From Anaspis maculata (Eukaryota > Arthropoda > Insecta > Coleoptera > Scraptiidae), in contig OX421964.1 of the NCBI GenBank assembly GCA_949128115.1, forward strand, positions 48,772,601-48,836,600: a stretch of DNA of 64,000 nucleotides, written 5' to 3'. Under the pieces are notes generated by a model. That model was not told the origin of the DNA. It worked only from the letters and a program-made list of their open reading frames with translations, and did not search any database. Shown here in pieces: positions 1 through 12,404 of the stretch. Position 1 is the stretch's first letter; every line of letters starts with the position of its first letter. Position numbers and translations under genes: made by a program.

Positions 1-115
1 AAAAAGTCTGTAACCGAAAATTAAAAGAACGTTTTGTAGCAGCAGTTTTTGTGGATTTTCCTAAGAGAACCGGCCTTTTTGGCCATAGGAACGGGTAGTT
101 CCGCGATTTCGAACA
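1..115 (+). repeat. Partial 5' LTR of a BEL/Pao-type element (3' end only)
   Basis: The stretch ends in ACA two bases before an 18-base primer binding site and is followed by BEL/Pao-type gag-protease sequence, so it should be the last part of the 5' LTR. Its start lies outside the window. No second copy is visible, so the LTR assignment rests on position alone. Confidence 0.5.
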
Positions 116-117
116 TT

Positions 118-135
118 TGGCGACCGTGACAGGAC
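118..135 (+). other. Primer binding site matching tRNA-Arg
   Basis: TGGCGACCGTGACAGGAC is the reverse complement of the 3' end of an animal tRNA-Arg (acceptor GACCGTG, T-arm, plus CCA), as I remember that tRNA. It lies just inside the inferred LTR end and upstream of gag, where minus-strand DNA synthesis of an LTR retrotransposon is primed. Confidence 0.7.
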
Positions 136-153
136 AGTTGGAAACTCCACAAC

Positions 154-2486
154 GTGTACCGGAGCGAGCTTAGAAAAAGTGCGAACGTTATTTTGAAAAC
201 ATTCCTGTTGAACTGTGGGACTCGGTGGCTTACGAAGGACTTTTCGACGTGCGCGAATTCATCGAGGATGGAGCGTATCAGGAAGTCCAGGACCGTGCAC
301 CGAGGTGCCTTCACAAGAATTGCAAATCAACTGAGCGCATTGATAGCAGTAGCGAACCCCGCCGTACCAGAAATTCGGGCCGCGTTTGAATTGCTGCAAG
401 AGAAGCAAGACGCTCTTCGAGAACTCGATAGTCAGATTTATGATTCCATGTTAGAAAACGACGCCAGCGAGGAGGACCTGGGCCTGGAAGTACTGGAAGT
501 CTCATTCTGCAGACGAGTATTTGTCAGTTTTTACAAATATATCGGTTCGGTGTCGTACCATTGGGGCAGAGCCGGACGGGGACGATGGTTCTGCAAGGAC
601 CCCGGTTAGCAGCCGAATCAATGGCGGCGGACGAGTTTTGCCAAATCCGCGCAATTTCAAACTGCCAAAAATCGAACTGCGTAGATCCGGGGGCGACATT
701 CGCGACTGGCTGCCGTTTTGGAGTCAATTCAAGAAAATCAATGGCGATCCTGATATCGCAGAGGAAGACAAGTTTCAGTACCTAATGCAAGCTACAGTAC
801 CAGGCTCGAGAGCGCAAGAGTTAGTAGAAAGTTTTCCGCCCACGGCTGAGAACTACGCAAAGGTGATTGGAAGCTTAAAATCGAGATTCGGCAGGGAGGA
901 GCTTCAGGTGGAGGTGTACGTCCGCGAGCTGCTAAAACTTGTCCTTGACAAAGCGTATCATCAGAATGGCGTGCCATTGGTCAGTTTATACGATCGAATC
1001 GAGACTCAGCTGCGAGCCTTGGAATCACTCGGAGTCACGACCAAAAAATGCGCGGCTATGTTGTATCCCTTGGTAGAGTCATGCTTGTCTGAGGAGCTTC
1101 TAAGGGTATGGCAACGTTTGTCTCATTTCACTCAGTAAACGCGCAAACGATAGATTGGTTGGAAGAATTGATGACATTTTTGAAAGCAGAAGTTGAGAGT
1201 GAAGAACGCGTGCGCATGGCTGCGGAAGGGTTTGCCAAACTGGGCCACGATTCGACGGCGAAGAAAGGCAGACTGAGATCAGCTGATTCAAACACACCCA
1301 CCGCTTTAGGTTTGATTAACACTCAGCTTCCAAAATGCATCTTTTGCGATGGTGCGCATGAAAGCGAAGACTGTTTTAAGGCGCAGAAAATGGCTAACCA
1401 AGAAAAGCATCACGTTCTACGGTCAAGGGGAGCTTGTTTCGTGTGCGTAAAATTGGGGCACTTGAGTCGAAAATGCAATGTTCAGGTAAGATGCTATTTT
1501 TGTGGGAAGCGTCATTTCATATTGTTGTGCCCAGAACTGCCAAAGTATCAGAGGAGCGTTTCCGATAAAAGGGGCGAAGAGGAAAGCTCGGAAGAGTCGT
1601 CAAGAAACACAGAGCAAGCGTTGGCAAACAAGACACATTCGTACGTCTTTCTTCAAACCTTGAGAGTGAAGATTCGAAGCAAGTCGCGGGAACGAGAGGT
1701 ACGGGCCTTGATAGATACGGGTTCGCAGAGATCTTATGTACTAGCATCGACAGCGGTCGAAATGAAGTACTCGGCCAAACGAAACGAGAAGATGACTCAT
1801 GCTCTTTTTGCGGTACTTATTCACCGGAGGAGAGTCATTCCTGCTACGATCTGCGGCTATCCAGCTTGGACGGAAAATACGCTTGTCACTTCGAAGCTTT
1901 TGACCAGACAAGCATTTGTGATAGCATTTCTGCAATTTATGACGGTAGCTGGCTGAAAGAGCTAGAAAAGTTGAAAATTCGTCCTACTGATGTCAAAGAT
2001 TCTGCGAAGATTGAAGTCCTAATCGGTGCTGACGTGGCTGGGAAATTGCTAACTGGAAAACGACACCTACTGAAATGTGGAGTGGTGGAGGTTGAGACTT
2101 TGTTGGGATGGACACTTATGGGCAAAGTTCCAGACGTAACGCCCAGAAACAGTTCCACTATGGCTGTTACATCATTGTTCTCCAGAGAAATCAAGGTTTC
2201 GGAGTTTTGGAAGTTAGACGGGTTGGGCATTTCGGATCCCGGAAGGAACAAATCTACAGAAGAAAAGGAGGCTGCTGTTGGTCAGTATTTCATGGAGACT
2301 GTCAAAATTGATGAAGATGACCAATACCAAATTCAGTTACCTTGGCTATATCCACCGCTGCCGACTAATTTCAACATTGCAAAGAAACGGCACAGAGAAG
2401 AAAGAGACCACGAGAAGCAGGTTTATCGTCATGAAGCTAGCCAGCTGATGGTTGAAGATCAGTTTGAGCTCGGATGGTGGGAGTAA
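154..2486 (+). pseudogene. BEL/Pao retrotransposon gag-protease, frameshifted and truncated
   Basis: Four overlapping reading frames together follow the order of a BEL/Pao polyprotein. About 244-505 gives a charged helical Gag N-terminus. About 655-1110 resembles the DUF1759 gag domain (LPFWSQF, then a helix-rich block). 1330-1530 encodes three cysteine-rich knuckles, including CFVCVKLGHLSRKC, a perfect CX2CX4HX4C. About 1640-1800 is a retropepsin-like domain with the active site ALIDTGSQRSYV (DUF1758/A17 type). Sequence typical of the A17 peptidase region (IGADVAGKLL, then LLGWTLMGKV) runs to 2486. The frame changes near 500-530, 1110 and 1870, so no full-length protein can be made without correction. 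Reverse transcriptase, RNase H and integrase, which should follow, are absent; LTR-like sequence replaces them. The family is clear; the exact start is not. Confidence 0.8.
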
Positions 2487-2559
2487 ACAAGCGACAAATC
2501 CTCTCTGCCGGTCAACGCATCTCCAAGTCGATCGGATTCACAGCTCCGGCGATCCGAGT

Positions 2560-2727
2560 CGAGTCGAAACCATATGCCGGGTCATCGTGGAATTTGCTAG
2601 AGGACCGGTTGAAGATTCCAGAGCAATAGTCGGAGCTATTTATATAAAGCACCGATTCTCGGCCTACGGAGTAGTTAGTATTCAATTTAGAGCGATAAGA
2701 GCGAGTAGTATCGGCGATAACCCAAGC
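2560..2727 (+). repeat. LTR/promoter-like repeat, copy 1
   Basis: This segment closely matches the reverse complement of 6996-7130. It holds a TATA-like box (TATTTATATAAAG, 2638-2650), followed about 30 bases on by a likely start region. Both copies contain GGACCGGTTGAAGATTCC, or a one-base variant, and end at CGATAACCCAAG. It follows directly on the truncated BEL/Pao reading frame, so it could be that element's LTR, but it shows no clear match to 1-115. Confidence 0.45.
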
Positions 2728-2734
2728 TTATAAC

Positions 2735-3846
2735 CATGGCTTATGACATAATTATGGATTCATCAGAATATCTCTACAGGGCAGGGTCTCCGGAAGTGGC
2801 TACACCGACTACTTATTTTTAGTTCCCACGTCCGATTGTTGAGTAGCATTTAGATATAAATAATAGCGGTAAGAAAGCTATATGAAGGAAGTTTCAATCC
2901 GCGATTTTTTTTACAAAACAGAGGTAGTTCATCCATTTATGGTTATCTTCACAAGAAGTACCTAAATGTAACAGATGAAAAAACTGGGTAACAGATGGAA
3001 AAAACTGGCCCTGAGAGGGCTTCACACCTTCAAAAGGTGCGATCTACAGGGTGTTAACTTGGATTAAATAATGCAGTCGCAGCCCAGGATTATAGCGATC
3101 AAAGAACAAGTATAGTCTTACCATTATTTATCGATCTCGACCTATTCTGTTGCATCTATACGAGCATCTATACACGGTCAATTAGTGAATGAAAATGCAC
3201 TGAGGAGTGAGGATTGATGGATGGAGGAGGGGGTATTTCATGGTGTCGTGGAGAATAGACCCTTTAACATTTCTGAAAGGGTAATAATAAATTAGAACTG
3301 TTTAATGTCGTCGCTCGCAATATAAATGTCACGTGTTTGTGTATTGAGAACGATGACGGACTATGTATGTGTACAAGTAGATTATGTACTTCTTTCTGAT
3401 TTTCCCGCGCGGCAGAGGCAGATCAGGACCAGGTGACGACGGTTTGTCCATTTTACTGGACTGCTGGAAAAAAGTATATACCGTCGTTATGTACTCGTCG
3501 TACTTTATTGCATAGTGTGATTAAAAATGAATTCCGAACATAGGCAAGCTGTGACATAGCCATACGTAGCTTCGCATCCTGAATTCAACCAGACTTCAGT
3601 CTGATACCCGAATAAGAATTCATTTGATCACATGATAGATCATTTGATTCCCTACAGCCTGGGTTTGCAACAGTTTTCCGGTATCTTCCACCGTTTTCTC
3701 ACCGTTCCAGAGAAAAGACAGCGGGCGCAAAATTTTCCATTTTGTCCATTTAGTTTTCTGCGGTTTCCGACGCAGTAGAACACGTCACTTCGCTTTTTCT
3801 CATTCAATTATTCGTTCTGCAATTTTTTTTTCATCGAACTTATAAT
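2735..3846. other. No gene recognised
   Basis: AT-rich sequence with stop codons in all frames and no domain I can recognise. A small imperfect hairpin lies at about 3008-3052. Confidence 0.5.
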
Positions 3847-3982
3847 TAGGTTTGTTTTATCAGAAATCTCAAACTAGTCAGAGCCAATGAGAAGCGCCCA
3901 AATCAGTTTGCGTTTTGCAAACTGTATTCCTAGATTCTTATTGGCTCTTACTAGTTTGGAACCTCTTGATGGAACAAACCTA
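3847..3982. mobile_element. MITE-like inverted-repeat element, TA-flanked
   Basis: The ends are inverted repeats: TAGGTTTGTT on the left and AACAAACCTA on the right. The pairing continues inward (CAGAGCCAATGAGAA against TTCTTATTGGCTCT), giving a 136-bp hairpin with no reading frame. TA at both ends fits a Tc1/mariner-type non-autonomous element, but the superfamily is inferred. Confidence 0.6.
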
Positions 3983-4058
3983 TTGTCATTAGTTCCAAGG
4001 TTAAAGGTCAAGCGAATTTCGGCTGAACTACTGGGCAAATTTTGGAATTGAAAAATAG

Positions 4059-5166
4059 CCCAGGCAACACACGTTAGTTTAATAAACGTTTATTCAACGT
4101 ATAATCGGTATATTTTTGGTTTAAGTCTGGTAAAGGTATATCGCATAAACGTTTATATTAAACGAATTTATAACTAAACGTTTGAAAATCGTTTTATAAA
4201 CGTATGCAAAAACCCATTTTTGTAAATGTAATTTATTATCTATTGAATTTAAACGAATAATATAGTTTATTCAACGATTTTAACAAATCAAACGTGAACC
4301 ATTCTTGTCCATGATTCAAATAGGTATATTTCACGAACTGCAAAAACGTTTGTAGAATAAAAATGTATATTCCACATTTAAAATAAATGTTCGAACTATT
4401 TTCTTGAAAAATAATTTAATTTATATGGATTTTAAACGAATGACATCCCAGCCATCCGGGCCGGTTTAGCAAAGCCGCTCGCTCGGTTTTTCCTCCTGCA
4501 TCAGCCTCCGCATCCAATACGCGCGGGTTAGTTCCGCGAGCCACCGAGCGGCCGCGGTAGTATCCCTCTCACTAGCGCGGAGTACGCCGCTTTAGTATAG
4601 GCGATTTGACGGCCACCGCCTTCAGCAACAGATACTAAGCCTGTTCATACGTAATAAATATGAAAAGTGCAGTCATTGTACATGACACGTCTATACGACA
4701 TTTGCAATCTACTAGTCGACGCACCAGTGGCAGAGCCCGAGTTCCTCTGGCAATTCATAGAGCTCTCAAATGGTAGCGTAGAAGCCAGAGACAAATGCTC
4801 CGCTGCACCCATTTAAACTGTCTCTCTCAAGGCAAAGGGGTCCTAAACACCTACTCCTACTTCTAATCATTCGTGGATACCTTCTGGTGTCTTGGTGGTA
4901 TCCTCTACCTCCCCAAATAAATCACACAAATAATTTTGGTATAAGTTGGCAAACGTTCTGACATTGAATAAAGGTTGAATTTATACGTTTATTGTTGGTA
5001 GTTTACATAGATGATAAAAACGTATAAATCACACTGAACAATTGGCCAATATATTGGTTTAAGACGCGGACATTCTGACATTGATTATACGTTTATCATC
5101 TACCGTATATATCTCCAGTTTCTGACAAAAAAAAAACGTTTATTAAACGAAAGTGTGTTGCCTGGG
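4059..5166. mobile_element. 1.1-kb element with CCCAGGCAACACAC inverted ends
   Basis: CCCAGGCAACACAC at the left is mirrored by GTGTGTTGCCTGGG at the right, and TTTAATAAACGTTT follows on the inner side of both ends. The interior is full of AACGTTTAT or its complement. A GC-rich insert of about 200 bp at roughly 4440-4640 has a different base composition. No coding capacity and no clear target duplication were found, so this is a non-autonomous element of unknown superfamily. Confidence 0.55.
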
Positions 5167-6839
5167 AGGTCTATAAACAGAGTGTATGGTCGGTTTAACT
5201 CTAAAATTCTGAACAAATATCTATTCACCCCCATCCAGCCAGTGTGATATTGTTGATGCCTAATTATAGAAGTTGTTAATTATCGGCAATTAGCATGGCC
5301 AAGGCCATAACAAATATTTGCTTTCCACTGTGTTACTTTCAATGCGAATTATGATAAATCGAACAAATAAGTGTAATTAGAAGCCTCTGAAAGCATGGCC
5401 TCGGTGTTGTCCACAAAATGTAATAAATTAGTGCTGCCAACGATCGTGATGGTGGTGAGTGCGGTTTTAGCAGAGCAAATAAAAACGGTCTGCCATCGAT
5501 AATAATTTTCCTGTTATATATCAGACTTAGCTGAAGCGGGAGGGAGGAAGGGCAGTTCCATAATAATATAGTTGAAGTTGAAGATATCCATTCGGTTCGA
5601 TTAGATAAGTTGCTTTTAGACCGATGCGCTTCAGCAAAAAAAGTCAGCATTTATATGGAGCAAACGGAAACATCGAAGTTTTTTAATAAATATCGGCCGA
5701 TCTGGCACACAGGCGGGCAAGTTTGGTTCAGCGAATAAAAGTAAACGGTTCGCGGACGTCGCCGTCGCGCCGTCATCCCCACTAAAACGAAACTTTTCAG
5801 TCTGGTCTTTATTGTCCGCGTTCATATATGGAAGTCGAAAAGTGATAAAAACCTCACATGGAGAGAGAAAGAGTCATGGCTTGTGTATCTCAATATAACC
5901 GCACTCTGCACAACTTTTGGAATTGCATTTGTAGGTGTGCAGCAGCAGCAGCAGCAGCAGCACTGGGTTATTGGCTGTGGCCTCCATATTTCTTGCTCCG
6001 AGCCCTTCCAGCACCAGCGCACCGAAAGGAGTTGGTTGGAATCGGGAGCCAAGTCAAAAACACTGCCGTTAAATCATTGCAGCACAGCCGGGCCCCCGGA
6101 GCTGAGCCCAGAAAAGCATCACTCTCTAGCCGGAGGCTTGTGCTGTGCTGCTGGAGGTTCGCTCGGATTTGCCAACTTGTGCATAAATCATCGTTTTTGC
6201 ATCTCACCGCCATTCCGCGAGAGGCTCTCGTGACCACCGCACACCGCCACCACCCGAGCACCAAAACGAAGAGCTTTTTGGAGGGTTATTATCAAGTCGT
6301 TAATGAGTTCTTCCTCGCCCGCTCGTTTATGGTCCGTCGTTAAGCTGAAATTTGTGTGTGCTGCCGTCATAACGATTACACAAGGAGCATTGTACTTCTT
6401 ACAGCGGCAACGACTATCTTTTTGAAATGGCACTGAAAATATACTCATGTTCAGAGTAAAACCGGTGTTGTGATCTACGGTAGGTCAGATAGGTCGATAG
6501 GTCAGCTAGGTCGCTTCGCTCCTCGTGCTTCAAAATGACGCGTGTGACAATACGATGTCTAGGACGATGTCTTATAAAACTTGTATTATAATATACTATT
6601 TTAGGTCTAATAATCAAGGGCGTTGTATGTAATAATCATAATTAAAGATAAATGTACTGTTACGCATTTAGGGTTCAAGTACATTTATAATTAATACGAT
6701 CGTTCAAAAACACACTCTGTTTATTTTATATTTATGTTTATTATCAGTCAAAATTTTACCGAAGCTACATTCAGAAGAAAAATAATAGAAAAGTATACAT
6801 GATTTTTTTTCCTTTTTTTCTGTTTGTTTAGTTTTCAAT
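5167..6839. other. No gene recognised; CAG microsatellite
   Basis: No recognisable protein domain. A (CAG)n run lies at about 5939-5961; it is open in several frames (Q, A or S runs), but the surrounding frames look like chance. The remainder is AT-rich. Confidence 0.4.
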
Positions 6840-6945
6840 TAATATATATAAGAATTGTTTAATTATACATAATGATTATGGTCCACTTCAGACAAAAATG
6901 TCTGTTGGAGAAAATAAACTTATTATTATTATTATTATCATCATT
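6840..6945 (+). mobile_element. Possible LINE 3' end with (TTA)n tail
   Basis: A short segment with AATAAA at about 6912 leads straight into a (TTA)n run at 6920-6938. A polyadenylation-like signal followed by a trinucleotide tail is typical of 3' ends of many insect LINEs. There is no coding part, so this is an inference. Confidence 0.35.
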
Positions 6946-6995
6946 ACTGCGTACTACTATAAAATACACGTCAACAATTACTTGCACTTGGGTTA

Positions 6996-7130
6996 TCGAC
7001 GATACTACTCCCTCTTATCTCTCGGAATTGAATACTAATCCGTAGGCTGAGAATTGGTGCTCTATACAGCTCCGACTATTGCTCCGGAATCTTCAACCGG
7101 TCCTCTAAAAATTCCACACGACATGGATCT
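6996..7130 (-). repeat. LTR/promoter-like repeat, copy 2 (inverted)
   Basis: Reverse complement of the repeat at 2560-2727, including the AGAGCAATAGTCGGAGCT-type block with small differences. The TATA-like stretch is altered here. The two copies face each other across 4.3 kb. Confidence 0.5.
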
Positions 7131-7315
7131 CGGAAATCACGTCCCTGTAAAAACGTCCCCGGAAGAAAAATATTCTGGAAATGACGATCCCTGCAAAAAA
7201 CGTCCCCGGGAAAAACGTCCTCCGGACTACCGAGGCGACTCTCGAAAGTACCTTCTTTCGCGTGCATTACCGCTTTGCCACCTCCGCCATTTCGTCTGAT
7301 CTTTCCTACTCGACT

Positions 7316-7580
7316 ATTCTGCCGTGCTAAGCTTGAAGCGCGTATCTACATTTTGATAAATTTGATACACTGCTCAGTATAATGCTAAGTTTTTATGCCG
7401 TTATGTTATAGTATAATATGAATAAAGCAGTTATTTGAGAACTCCAATTATTGCGCTATCCATGTATAATCATAACCACATGATCGCGAACATCATAGCC
7501 CCTAAAATATGAGCCTAAAAATGCAGTGTATCAAATTTATCAACATGTAGATACGCGCTTTAGGCTAAGCACGGCAGTAT
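7316..7580. mobile_element. MITE-like element with about 58-bp inverted ends
   Basis: The left end (CTGCCGTGCTAAGC, then GCGCGTATCTACA and GATAAATTTGATACACTGC) is mirrored at the right end with a few mismatches. The middle is about 140 bp of AT-rich sequence without a reading frame. Exact ends and target duplication are uncertain. Confidence 0.6.
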
Positions 7581-7959
7581 TGGAGTCTTCCATGTTATTT
7601 AGATGGCCAAACCATCGCGTATGTCCTCGTAGCACTGAGATCTGAAGCGAACAGTCTAGAAAGACCGCGTGTGCCTCAGAATGCACGCGACAATCGCCGC
7701 TCGTAACATTACGGTCGTCGATGCTTTTTACCTGATTTCCTTTTTTTCTCTGAAACGAGTTTTACACTTGAAGAAATTGAATTTGAATTTCCTATTTTCA
7801 ACAAAGACCCCTTATAAGCCGATTCTACTAACCCACATTTTCAGTTGCATTTTGCATTATAAGTTCCTTTCGCTGGGAGACTCCAGTAGGGGGATAAGCT
7901 ACAAACCTGCACAGTGGCATGTTTTCACCGCCCGAATGCGCTATTGTGGGTGGGGGTCA

Positions 7960-8460
7960 ATCTGTGAAAATTCAGAATTGCAGGGATCAGTCCTAGCTTC
8001 ACTTTTGTTGTTCAACCTTTACATCAGTGACAAGCCAGATACCAGCTCTGAGAAATTTTTTCATTCAGACGATACGGCGATCGCCGCCCTAGTGAAAATG
8101 TGCCCATATGGGCACATTTCGAACACCCATGTGCATCATGAAGAAATGCTCAACGTACCCATGGGGATGTGACCATGGTTGGTGCACATGACTACGCTGG
8201 GCTCATCTTCATCGTGCACATGGGCACATTGGGCAAACCCCCATGGTGCACATGGGTGTCCGAAATGTGCCCATATGAGCACATTTTCACGAGGACATTC
8301 AGACTAAACATTTTGGCATCAAGGCGAGAATATTCTCAAGGGGGACCTGAAGAAGTCGGGCCAGTATTATCAGAGATAGGGGCTATTTCCAAAACCGGGT
8401 AAAACAGAAGTGTATCTCATTCATCTTTTAAATTCAGAGCTGAGATTTTTTTGAACAAAA
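7960..8460 (+). pseudogene. LINE reverse transcriptase relic, split by a MITE
   Basis: Before the MITE the frame reads LQGSVLASLLLFNLYISD and then HSDDTAIAA, corresponding to the LINE RT blocks QGSVLAPLLF.LYI and (Y)ADDTAI; the catalytic Tyr-Ala is changed to His-Ser. After the MITE at 8089-8294, RT-like sequence resumes (GLFPKPGKTEVYLIHL), as in the region after the YADD motif, with an in-frame stop before it. Only about 100 codons of the palm survive. Jockey/CR1-like is likely; the clade is not certain. Confidence 0.65.
8089..8294. mobile_element. MITE inserted in the LINE RT relic
   Basis: The outer 45 bases or so at each end are inverted repeats: GTGAAAATGTGCCCATATG at the left, matching the reverse complement of the right end, which finishes at CACGAGG. 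The arms contain the self-complementary GTGCCCATATGGGCAC. It has no coding capacity. The RT frame broken at its left edge resumes after its right edge, so it inserted into a LINE copy. Confidence 0.65.
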
Positions 8461-11400
8461 ATAAAATGACAAGCTAGAGGGGGGGGCTACGGCTACGGTT
8501 GATGGCACTTGCAACAGCAATCAGACGGAATAGCAACCATATCAGACGTAGTCATATCCTCCACTTTGTCATTTTTGAAGTGAAACTTCTATTCTCGCGC
8601 CTAGATCACAACACACCACTAATGCAGAACCACACATGGGAGTGAAATTGCTTCATAGCATCAGTGGTTGTAACGAACGCCTGTAACGATGTGCTGTAAC
8701 GTTGTCTTGTCTGACCTTGGGGTGACCAGCGTCGTCCCAGGAAAAGAAAGAATAAGCTGTTGCAGCGTTCGCCGCGTTCGGTTCTATTTTTTACTGATCG
8801 CCGACACTGGACTGCTCTTCGTGTTGTCGTACTGTTGGCCCGACAAGAATGGCTCTCGACTTGGCTTGAATAGATTCGAGCGGACGTGACTTATTATAGG
8901 GATAGGGAGGTATATTCAGGGCCGGGTCTAGCACGCGTGCAGTGCGTTCCGGCGCGCAAGCGAGTACGGCTGGCGGCAAGTCATAGGGGCGGTAATATAA
9001 TAATTAAGTTGAACTTCGAAGGATTCTTTTCATTCCCGCATTTGATGGGGCTCTCCACTGCCGAGCGCAGCGAGAAAAGAAATAAAAGAAGTCTAATCGT
9101 GAAAAAATCATGTCGAAAGTACTCTGCCCTTTGAGTGACTAATAATAATAATAATAAGATTGATAATAAGAAAAACAAGATGATACAAACCGTGAGGGAG
9201 CGGAGCGGGAGTACGAAAAGAACACCTCTTCGAACGTTGTTTGCTGATTGATTCATATGTATAGAAGTTTCACTTCTTCCGAGGGTGACTATGGTCACGT
9301 AGGTACTCACGGTTTTTTTTTTATCCAAACAGTCCTAGTTCTGCATTTACAACGTGAACGGGTAATACGAGTATAAGAATTTCATTTGAATAATCTTGAA
9401 AACAGAGAGCTGTGAATGTGAATTTTTGCGAAAAACGCATCAAGCTGGATCATAATCCAAAATACCTTGGCACTATGGGGGAAGACATGCCATGCCAACA
9501 AGGTTGTTATCTGCTTGAACTATTCATCCTAGGTCCCATATTATTCATCCCAAATAACATCGCTCAACCTGACTTATGAAAAAAAAAGACAATAAATGAC
9601 ATTTTTATCCAGAATCTGGATAATACGCAAGCTTGCAGACTTTCGGTTTTACTCCATTCCCTCCATGTTTTTTATTAGACTGGATTAGGATAAAACCAGG
9701 AAGCGTAATACAAACTTCGCAAAACTACGTTCTGTATACATAATTACGAGGATATTCCTTGTACTTCGGACTATCAGGAATTGCCATGTCTGTAATGGAG
9801 CTCAATACAGGCTGATTTTCACTCCTTGATCCGTGAACATGAAAATAATGACGTCTCGTGCTGTAGAGTTCCATTCTCTTGTAATAAAGTCGGTTCCAAC
9901 CACATAATAACACTCAAGTATAAAAATTTTCACACTGCATATAATGTAAACTTTTCCATGGGAACTGCCGGACTCCGGAAGGACTCCTTGGAGGCCTCCT
10001 GCTCAACTATTCGAGACAATCAGCTATAAGAGGTGTGTAGCTATGAGCTGTAGTGTCTCAAGCTTGGTGGGGGTACAGCCACAAGATAATTAAGCAATCA
10101 TAAATCAATTCATAAAAAAATGCGACTTTGATAACTTGCCCACATTGTAAACACTGATGTCACAAAAGGTTGAACATCTGGTATTGCACGTACTTAATAT
10201 TAGGTATTTGATAATATTAGCGAGAAATTTATGTTGTGAATTTCAACGTAGGATTTCCAATAGAGACAACTCCAACGTATAAGTATACTAGCTAATTGCT
10301 AATAAAAGAAACAATAAAATGCCGGGATTATTCCTTATTCATGCTCCATCTTCCATCTCACGGCAGAACGACAATAACAAATCTTATGCAATGCAACCTG
10401 CATTCACAGCAACATCTACCCGGTACACGCCAGGCCGATTGCATTGGAGGATAATGCTTATCGATTCATTTGCAGTATCTGTTTAGATAATGCAGATAAT
10501 TTAAGGCAAATTGCATACACAATCGCATTTCACAGTCCGGAGACACTATCTTCTCCAGCCAACCAACCGGCAGCAGCAATACAATACAGAACGTGCAGGT
10601 TCGCAAAAGTCACGAAATTATTGCTCTCTATTGGTACGAGTACTGCTGGAGAGCATTACTGTCCATGCCATACCTTCTGTAAGTCGCCTCCTTCCACTTC
10701 GACATATCCGGCTAACGCAAAACGAACGACTCTCAATACGGTTGACTTCTTATTTCCGAGAGCACTCACCTGAAAAGAAATAAAACGGAATTAGTACGCT
10801 GTACATGCGTTGCGTTTATATCAAGCTGTCATAACTCATAACTGTCACTTGACATCTGAGCAGCTTTACGGCTATATACAGCGGTGGCGCCCTCTACATT
10901 CACATGGGCGGGATTGAAGTTTTTCATTGATTTAGTATACAAGGATCTTGAATGCTATATAAATTCTGTATCTCCGGGCTGCACTATACACATCATTATG
11001 TCTATTACCATAGAGCTATTACCTACTCGCATTGGCGGTGGATACTGGGTAGCATGGAGACATGTGCACGAAATACGAAACCCACAAGCTAACGTCATAA
11101 GAAATATTATTGGACATCTTGGAAAACAATAACCGTGTAATGCCCCTGTTTATGTTCTCAATTAGGCCACTATACGGCGCTGCTGTTGCGGTTGGAGCTG
11201 AGGTAGGCATTATATCAAAATGGATGTAAGTAATTTCGGTTGAGCGGCCGAGCGGAAATTGGTGGCCGCCAAACTAAAGTGTTTAGGTACATCTGCTCGA
11301 CCGCCCCCTTCGGCCATGGAACTTCGGACCAAAATATTAAAACGCATAAACCACGCACCACAAGGGACGCATTTTAATTTGACTTCAGCCTTTTGGTCTC

Positions 11401-12404
11401 CTCAACACAGAGGCAAAGGTTTTCTTGAACACACGATGTACGCCGGAAGCTTTTACGAATAGCTTTGGATTTTTTTATTGGAAAACAGACGTATATTTCT
11501 TGCGGCGCGGGTGGGTGTTTCGCAGAAGAGGAGAACCGAACAAATCGCGGTTAAAAATGGCAACTAGATCGCAGCGTACATTTGCTATAAATCAAGAGGC
11601 GACCGCCGATATGCGGAGACTACGAAGAGGAAATTCGACAAGAAAGGAGAAAACGGTAAAGAAATATCGGCCATTCCCGATCCGATGCCACACATTTCGA
11701 CGGCACCAGGCAAAAAGAAAGAGAGAGCCGCATGTGCTATCCGCCGCGACGGTTTTTGCAATAACAGCCCTTCATCATCTACACCGTATACCAACCCAGG
11801 TTGAATTTCGATGATTTAAATCAAGCGTGAACAAAAAAGTCCTCGAAAATTTGCACGACGCGACTATAGGAAGATGATTAGCGATTTTAATTAATAAAGT
11901 TCGGAAGTTGTAGATTTACGCAGAAGAAAACTACTAACTCCCCAAGAATATGAGTGCAATCCAATAACCATGGTTGACAGCCGAGACGTTGAGTTTTCGC
12001 TGACTTGAACTGCCTTGTGTCGTCGTCTTGCAGCAAGCGAGTAGAGGAGTAGCAGTAAGCGATATGCAGCACAGCCAACGGTAATGGGAATGTCTACGAC
12101 ACATCATGGCGTGTACTGCAAGAATATTGGAGATGACACTTTTACAAATCATCATAATGAAAAAGGACGTAATTGCTATAGGCCCGAACGAGGGAGCTTC
12201 TTTCCACGCCCTTTCACAAAAGATAACCACATCAAGTATTGGTGTGGATAACTGGATAATGAGCAAATTGTACCTCTAAATCTTTGTCTATCCAAGTTTC
12301 GAGATTTTATATTCTATTGGTTAGCTCGATCAACCCTCTCCTGCTCCTCAAGCAAGTGGAGCTTGGAGAACGTTGGAGACGGAAGGACAACGCTAACCTC
12401 AGAA
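8461..12404. other. No gene recognised
   Basis: About 3.9 kb with only short, unremarkable reading frames and no domain, RNA gene or clear inverted repeat that I could support. A short (AAT)n run lies at about 9139-9158. Confidence 0.45.

Noticed and set aside
5939..5961. Poly-Gln coding exon
   Set aside because: A bare (CAG)n microsatellite open in several frames, with no conserved flanking protein sequence.
9139..9158. LINE tail at the (AAT)n run
   Set aside because: No LINE coding or 3' UTR sequence upstream could be recognised.
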